Position numbers and translations under genes: made by a program | The notes under the pieces: model-generated | The model's database searches: none | Told to the model about the DNA's origin: nothing | The model's input: only the letters and a program-made list of their open reading frames with translations | Origin: Aphelenchoides besseyi | Lineage: Eukaryota > Nematoda > Chromadorea > Rhabditida > Aphelenchoididae | Assembly: GCA_024699855.1 (NCBI GenBank) | Contig: JAMPIQ010000002.1 | Coordinates: forward strand, 5,456,001-5,520,000 | Length of the DNA stretch: 64,000 nt | Reading direction: 5' to 3' | In this document: piece by piece, positions 59,201 through 64,000 of the stretch | Position numbering within the stretch: position 1 is the stretch's first letter | How the letters are laid out: each line of letters opens with the position of its first letter

Positions 59201-62200
59201 ATGACCATGGTTGAAATTCCACTGTGCAGTCCGGCAAGCACTCCAAAGATTGGTGATCGCGATTTTGCACCTGCAGAGACCGAAGCCGTACAGGTAACGT
59301 AGCAGCTTCTACTAAGAAGACGTTACAGTTTAGGTTCGCTTGCGAGACTTCAGAGTTCAACGTAAGCACGTCTTTTTTGCTGTCCTACTTGCGATTCTTC
59401 TTGTTAGTCTGGGAGTATGTATCGGATACATTTTTCGGTTATTCGGAAACAAACGACAAGCTGAAAACCCCGAGTGGTTGAATGCCGGTCAGTTAAAAAT
59501 CATACGGAGATTATACGTGTTTTCTGTAGATCAATCATGGCAATCATCGTGTGAGCCGAGATGTACGGCAAATTTCGACGTGCCACCACTTTTGTTGATT
59601 TCATTGGATGGCTTTCGAGTTGAGTACTTAAATCGAGATATTACATCAGCTATCTCTCGCGTTTACAATTGCGGGTATGCTGTTTGTCCCCCCATCCTTA
59701 ATTCTGTTGTCCATTTTTCCAAAGAAATTTTCAAAAAATCAGAATATTTTCCGTTATAATGACAATGAGAAGTACGAATGTGTGTTCAACAAACTTTCAC
59801 TCTTTCGGAAGTACCAACAACAGAATAAGGAGAGAGACCAACAGCAAAATAAGAATCCAATTGCAGTGCACACTCGTACATGTATTCGTCTTTTCCAACA
59901 AAAACTTTTCGTAAGTCATCATATAGAATCATACGAATCGGTTGTTTAAGCAAACCACTTGTCGATAATCACGGGTCTTTTCCCGGAGAGTCACGGAATT
60001 GTCGGGACGAAGTTCATCGATTTCAATATTTCGGATCTGCCGTTCTCACCAAAAACTGCGCGTACAGAATACTTTCACGGTGAACCAATTTGGAATACGG
60101 CTCTTCACAACGGCAAGAAATCGGCGACATTCTTTTGGCCGGGATCCGAGGTATTGATCAATGGGAAGAAACCGACGTTTTCCATCAACTACAACAGTTC
60201 GATCCCGTTCAGCAAACGCGTGGATCAGGTGATTGAATGGCTGGAACTCCCGGACTATCAACGACCACTCTTCTTTGCCATGTACTTCGAACAGCCGGAC
60301 AATGCGGGTGTGTGAAATTGAGTTGTAAAATTGCCTAAAATTTAGCAACAGCTTATACAAACTCTTAAAAAACGTTAGTTGTTAAGTTGTTGCTAACTTT
60401 CAAGCGATTATACAACGCAATTGCATTAGGACATCATAACGGAACACGTAAGTACAACCGAATAATATTAAGTGACAAGTGAATGCAGATTCCGACGCGA
60501 TGAAAATGTCGCTTATTGTTGCGGATGCGATGTTGAACTATTTGCTAAGTCGACTGGACAGAAAAGGTTATTTGGGTTGTGTGAATTTGGTCCTTGTGTC
60601 TGATCACGGAATGGTGAACATACGACAAGATGAGCCTGTACTTCTTGACCAGTACTTCAACATCACTGATTCAAACATATTCGCTGCAAGTGGAGTTGTT
60701 TCAAACATTTTCTACAAAAACAAGAGTGAGTATTCGTTGAAAAAGAGTTATCGTTTTCTAATTTTGAAGCGAATGTTGATATTGAAAAAGAGATGCAGCC
60801 GTTGAAGTGTTTGAAGGGTGAGCGATTCTACGCGTTGACACCGAAAACTGTACCTAAACGTTATCATTATTCGAAGTCAAGCCGCATAGGAGACGTGATT
60901 TTGGAGTCAACATTGGGTCATATTATTCATCTGTATGTGAATATAATTTCAAATTCATAGTCGGTTTAGAAACAAAGAAGAAGCCGCTAGTCTTCAAAAT
61001 GTTGGTGATCACGGTGAGATGCGGAAGTGTAACTATTGAAGTAAACTGTTTAGGATACGATTATGTGAATAAGCATATGCACGCAATTTTTGGAGCAACA
61101 GGGCCATCGATCAAACGTGGAGTTTCTGTTCAACCGTTTCAAAACGTCGAACTGTACAATCTGTTCGTTGGTATAAATAGAAGCATAAGAATTAAGATAC
61201 ACATGTTTTTAGATCTAATGCATTTACCGTTTTCGGCACCAACAAACGGAACTCGTGGACTATTGTACAACATTCTTAAAGATCCGCCAGAATACGAGGA
61301 TACTCGATTGATCGATTTGCCGGAATGTTTTGGCGTTTCGTTGGCAAAATGTGGAGACGCATGTCCGTTTAAGGTCAGTAGATAGCCCTCAAATAAGTTG
61401 ACCACTAGGTTTAAGATTCAAACCGCACCACTGGAGAATGCGGGATGCATTCGTTTGGATCGTATCCAAGTTCCTGAATCGTTGGCTGATACTTCGAATT
61501 TGTGTACTGTTGTAATTTGCAATGCGACCTTAGTGTTTGATCGCGACTTGAAACAAACCAAAGTTGTGGAAACGCTTTTGATTGGAAACCCTCCAAATAT
61601 CTACAATCGAGCAAATTGGTTGGTTTTTATCATATGCAAAATCTTATCAACTCTTTAAGCACATGGCATCTTAAATTTGGTACTCCACAGCCTTCAAATG
61701 GTGAGAATCCGATTGAGTTACCAGAACATTTGGAAAAACAACCGGTCGGACCGCCGGAGAGTGAATGTGTCAAAGGAATGCAATCGACAACTACGACCAA
61801 CAACTCCTGGATTACTTTGTTCAATGAAGATGGTAAAGCAAAGGTAAAACCTCAAACCGATTAACGTATTTAGATTACTCCCGTTATATTGCTGAAGGGC
61901 AAATCTACGCTCCACAAAGTTTCGTTAAAGGTTCAAACAATTCTTTCAAAAAGCCTTTATTTCATCTTTCAGAAATCTACAAAGAATTTATGAACCTTGT
62001 CTCAAAGTATAGAAAGCATTATCAGCAGCTAGTGATGTTCAAAGGTCCGATTTATGACATTGACTACGACGGTGTAATGGACGAGCAACATCAAAATCGT
62101 GAACGGTAATCAAAAGCTAAAAACTTCCTTACGTGGATTTAGAGCCGAACCGTCGCATGTGTTTGTGATTTTGCTACGATGCGAAGGAGAATGGCATAAA

Positions 62201-62494
62201 AGTAATCGCTATTGTTTGAAACCAGAAACCACTCAAGTGCTGAGCTTCATGATTCCATTGATTGAAGATTTCAATTGTCTGGTAATCAATGAGCAATGAA
62301 AACGACTACTAAACTATGTCACTTTGCAGTTCAAAATGGAGTATATTTTTCGAAATACCGTTCGAATTCGAGATATTGAATTAGCCACAGGATTGGAGTT
62401 CTTTACTGATCGATCAATCTACTCATCCGAATTGGCGCTCAGATTGCGAACATATGTAGTTGAAGAGTTATGGAATATGAAGCGAAAACCCTAG
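59201..62494 (+). CDS. Ectonucleotide pyrophosphatase/phosphodiesterase (ENPP1-3-like)
   Basis: ENPPs are type II membrane enzymes that hydrolyse extracellular nucleotides or phospholipids with two zinc ions. The start MTMVEIPLCSPASTPKIGD precedes a membrane segment (VFFAVLLAILLVSLGVCIGY). The metal-binding site is PPLLLISLDGFRVEYL. The nucleophile Thr is in FPTKTFPNHLSIITGLFPES. Metal ligands follow in YFEQPDNAG/H, LVSDHGM and VGDHGYD. A nuclease-like domain follows the catalytic domain: CTVVICNATLVFDRD, VMFKGPIYDIDYDGVMDEQH, SHVFVILLRCEG, VRIRDIELATGLEFFTDRS. It ends EELWNMKRKP with TAG at 62492-62494; AATAAA is at 62556. The somatomedin-B repeats of mammalian ENPP1-3 are not seen. Many short introns, including one splitting the PTKTF/PNH motif. 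Confidence 0.92.
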
Positions 62495-62649
62495 TACACT
62501 GCAGGAGCTCTTATTTTGCTCTTGTGTGATATTGATTTCGTATAAAGTTTGTTGCAATAAAGTTATTTCCGTTAAACTTAACTCGGAGTCTAATTCGAAA
62601 CTAAAATTCAACCTTGAGAGTTTCATTTGCTCAGACGGTTGCTTGAAGG

Positions 62650-63191
62650 ATGGTCGGTCGAAATCGTCAACATTGTGCTCATTGCAACAAGTCGTTGGAT
62701 GATGACGATAAAAAGAATATGAAATTTAAAGGAGTAAGTTACAAGATTGAACATAAACACTGGTGTTTAGGCTATGTATCACGTATCATGTGTCAATTGT
62801 CAAAGTTGTGGAGATCAATTGAAAGAAGATTGCTACAAAGAGCATGCGAAAGAAGTTGAAATACTGTTGTATTCGAATTTATCGACCGTTTAGATTGTTT
62901 GCACCAATTGTGCCCAAGTTCGTGGCGACAATCGTTGTACGTTATGTCGCACTGTCAAAACCAAAATGATTCAACGCGGCAAGAAGTTTTACTGCGTGGA
63001 CTGTTATCGTGTGAGTTCTTGATTTTTATTGTCAACCCAAGTCCTAGTGTTGTCATTGCAATTTTACTGCACCGACGTATCTCCAACTCTTCGAGCGACT
63101 TTATTGTAGCGGTTGTGAAACTCACTTCAAAATCCAACGTTTGGCGATTGTTCAATTTGGTTCGGGACCTGGTTCTATGCATCCGCTTTGA
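62650..63191 (+). CDS. LIM-like zinc-finger protein of ~140 residues
   Basis: Four exons join in phase. Zinc-ligand pairs appear in order: CAHCNKSLDDDDKKNMKF with YHVSCVNCQSCGDQLKEDCY; CTNCAQVRGDNRCTLCRTV with KKFYCVDC; and CHCNFTAPTYLQLFERLYCS with GCETHF. These are spaced like LIM domains, which serve as protein-binding adaptors. The first unit is a clear LIM (C-x2-C, H-x2-C, C-x2-C). The later units are more degenerate. It ends FGSGPGSMHPL, TGA at 63191. The close packing of CxxC pairs is unusual and the family is not identified further. Confidence 0.6.
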
Positions 63192-63363
63192 ATTGGAAAA
63201 TGTTTATTGCAAAAATGAAACCGTTACTCCGATTGATAGTGTAGTTTGATCATTTAAGTTTCAGAATCAAAGTACAAGAGGTGCATCATCATTCGTGCAA
63301 TGACGCTTGGAATCGATAAAAAAAAGGTTCTAATTGTTCTTGTTTATTACTTTTTGATGCAAA

Positions 63364-63916
63364 ATGAAGAATAAACGAAATCTGTTGATTGGTTTTTTGG
63401 TTGTTGTTTGTATTGGTTTGTTTGTTGCGTTTCTTCGGGTTGTTCTTCTACCTTGTTTGAAGAGTACGGAAAATGAACTTGTTGATTCACCTGTGGCCGA
63501 CTATTTAGCACGTGAACTGTTGTCTCGAATCAATTTTTCTGCTGATCCCTGTGAGAACTTTTACGAGTACTCGTGTGGTCATTGGCGATCTCGCTGAACT
63601 TCAGCTAGCATACATGGCTCAGAAGCATTGCGGCCAATCACAAAGATTAGCCAAAGCTCCGATGTTCGCTAGCGATCAAGTGAGTTGAAATTTTCGTCGT
63701 AGTTATCTTCTTGAACAGCTATTCTTTTTATCGTTCCCGATCTACTGGTGCGGAGAGCAAACTACAGATTCACTTAAACGTCAACTCTCTACCGATTCTC
63801 ATTCAGCATCTGCATTGCGAGTCAATGGCGTGTTGAGGAACTTTTCGCCGTTTGCAAAAGCATTTGACTGTTTAATTGGAAGTTTTATGAACCCGTACGA
63901 TTCTTGCACTCTTTGA
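63364..63916 (+). pseudogene. Internally deleted neprilysin-family (M13) gene
   Basis: M13 peptidases are type II membrane zinc proteases of about 700-770 residues. The N-terminal part is intact: MKNKRNLLIG, a membrane segment (VVCIGLFVAFLRVVLLPC), and SADPCENFYEYSCGHW, the family's first conserved block. Directly after it, one base out of frame, comes the family's C-terminal part: GDLAELQLAYMAQK, then after a ~40 bp intron LFFLSFPIYWCGEQTTDSLK, ALRVNGVLRNFSPFAKAFD and a short MNPYDSCTL end. The whole middle, including HExxH and the second zinc motif, is missing. It is a deletion pseudogene or an assembly collapse. If the join were an unseen splice, the product would lack catalysis. Confidence 0.75.
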
Positions 63917-64000
63917 TGTGCTTATGCCAATCAATGCCCTGTACTTACAAATCGAATTCGTTCAAATGACTTTAAAACGATCGATTTAATTTTGTGTCAA

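Noticed and set aside
1..64000. CRISPR arrays, operons with ribosome binding sites, intact rRNA or tRNA genes
   Set aside because: No regularly spaced direct repeats, no prokaryotic gene signals and no complete tRNA fold were seen; only tRNA-derived relics are listed.

Overview
The window is nuclear DNA from an intron-rich, compact animal genome, almost certainly a nematode. Coding exons are cut by many short GT-AG introns, mostly about 40-65 bp. Genes lie back to back on both strands, several as close head-to-head pairs. The content includes a nematode-type serpentine chemoreceptor, a MIG-6/papilin-type matrix protein with ten Kunitz domains, a peptide GPCR, an SK-type potassium channel, and conserved eukaryotic genes (SPT6, MED7, RRN3, sirtuin, glycogen phosphorylase). 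Splice acceptors are less uniform than in Caenorhabditis, so I do not name a genus. All gene models are read by eye from splice signals, frame continuity and remembered family motifs; exon borders can be off by a few bases.

Layout. 0-12.4 kb: a class V myosin cargo-binding (DIL) tail with no motor in view (-); a C1GALT1/COSMC-like glycosyltransferase-fold protein lacking the usual Asp triad (+); a SIRT2-like deacetylase (-) with a ~0.9 kb foldback element in one intron; a PLD3/PLD4-like protein (+); a chemoreceptor (-); the 3' part of an unknown Thr/Asn-rich gene (+). 12.5-20.3 kb: a lineage-specific island with three unrecognised or zinc-finger genes (-), a decayed LTR element with gag and protease only (+), and a small secreted Cys/Thr-rich protein (-). 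20.8-26.7 kb: SPT6 (-) and MED7 (+), head to head. 27.1-29.2 kb: SK channel (-). 32.0-41.3 kb: papilin (+). 44.7-51.1 kb: FMRFamide-receptor-like GPCR (+), a small unknown gene (-), a Tudor-domain gene (-) and RRN3 (+). 52.3-58.3 kb: glycogen phosphorylase, an RBR-like E3 with two membrane segments, and a small membrane-anchored Cys-rich protein (all -). 59.2-64 kb: ENPP phosphodiesterase, a LIM-like zinc-finger protein and an internally deleted neprilysin-family gene (all +).

Most genes are independent housekeeping or neuronal loci. The functional grouping I can support is positional: SPT6/MED7 share a ~180 bp divergent promoter and both act in RNA polymerase II transcription; Tudor/RRN3 and sirtuin/PLD are also divergent pairs. 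The most unusual items are the headless myosin V tail, the COSMC-like pseudoenzyme, the foldback element filling a sirtuin intron next to a CATAGG repeat at both splice junctions, a PLD intron without an AG acceptor, a charged coiled coil inside the papilin Kunitz array, the unrecognised gene pair at 12.9-15.5 kb, and the neprilysin gene whose first and last parts are joined out of frame.
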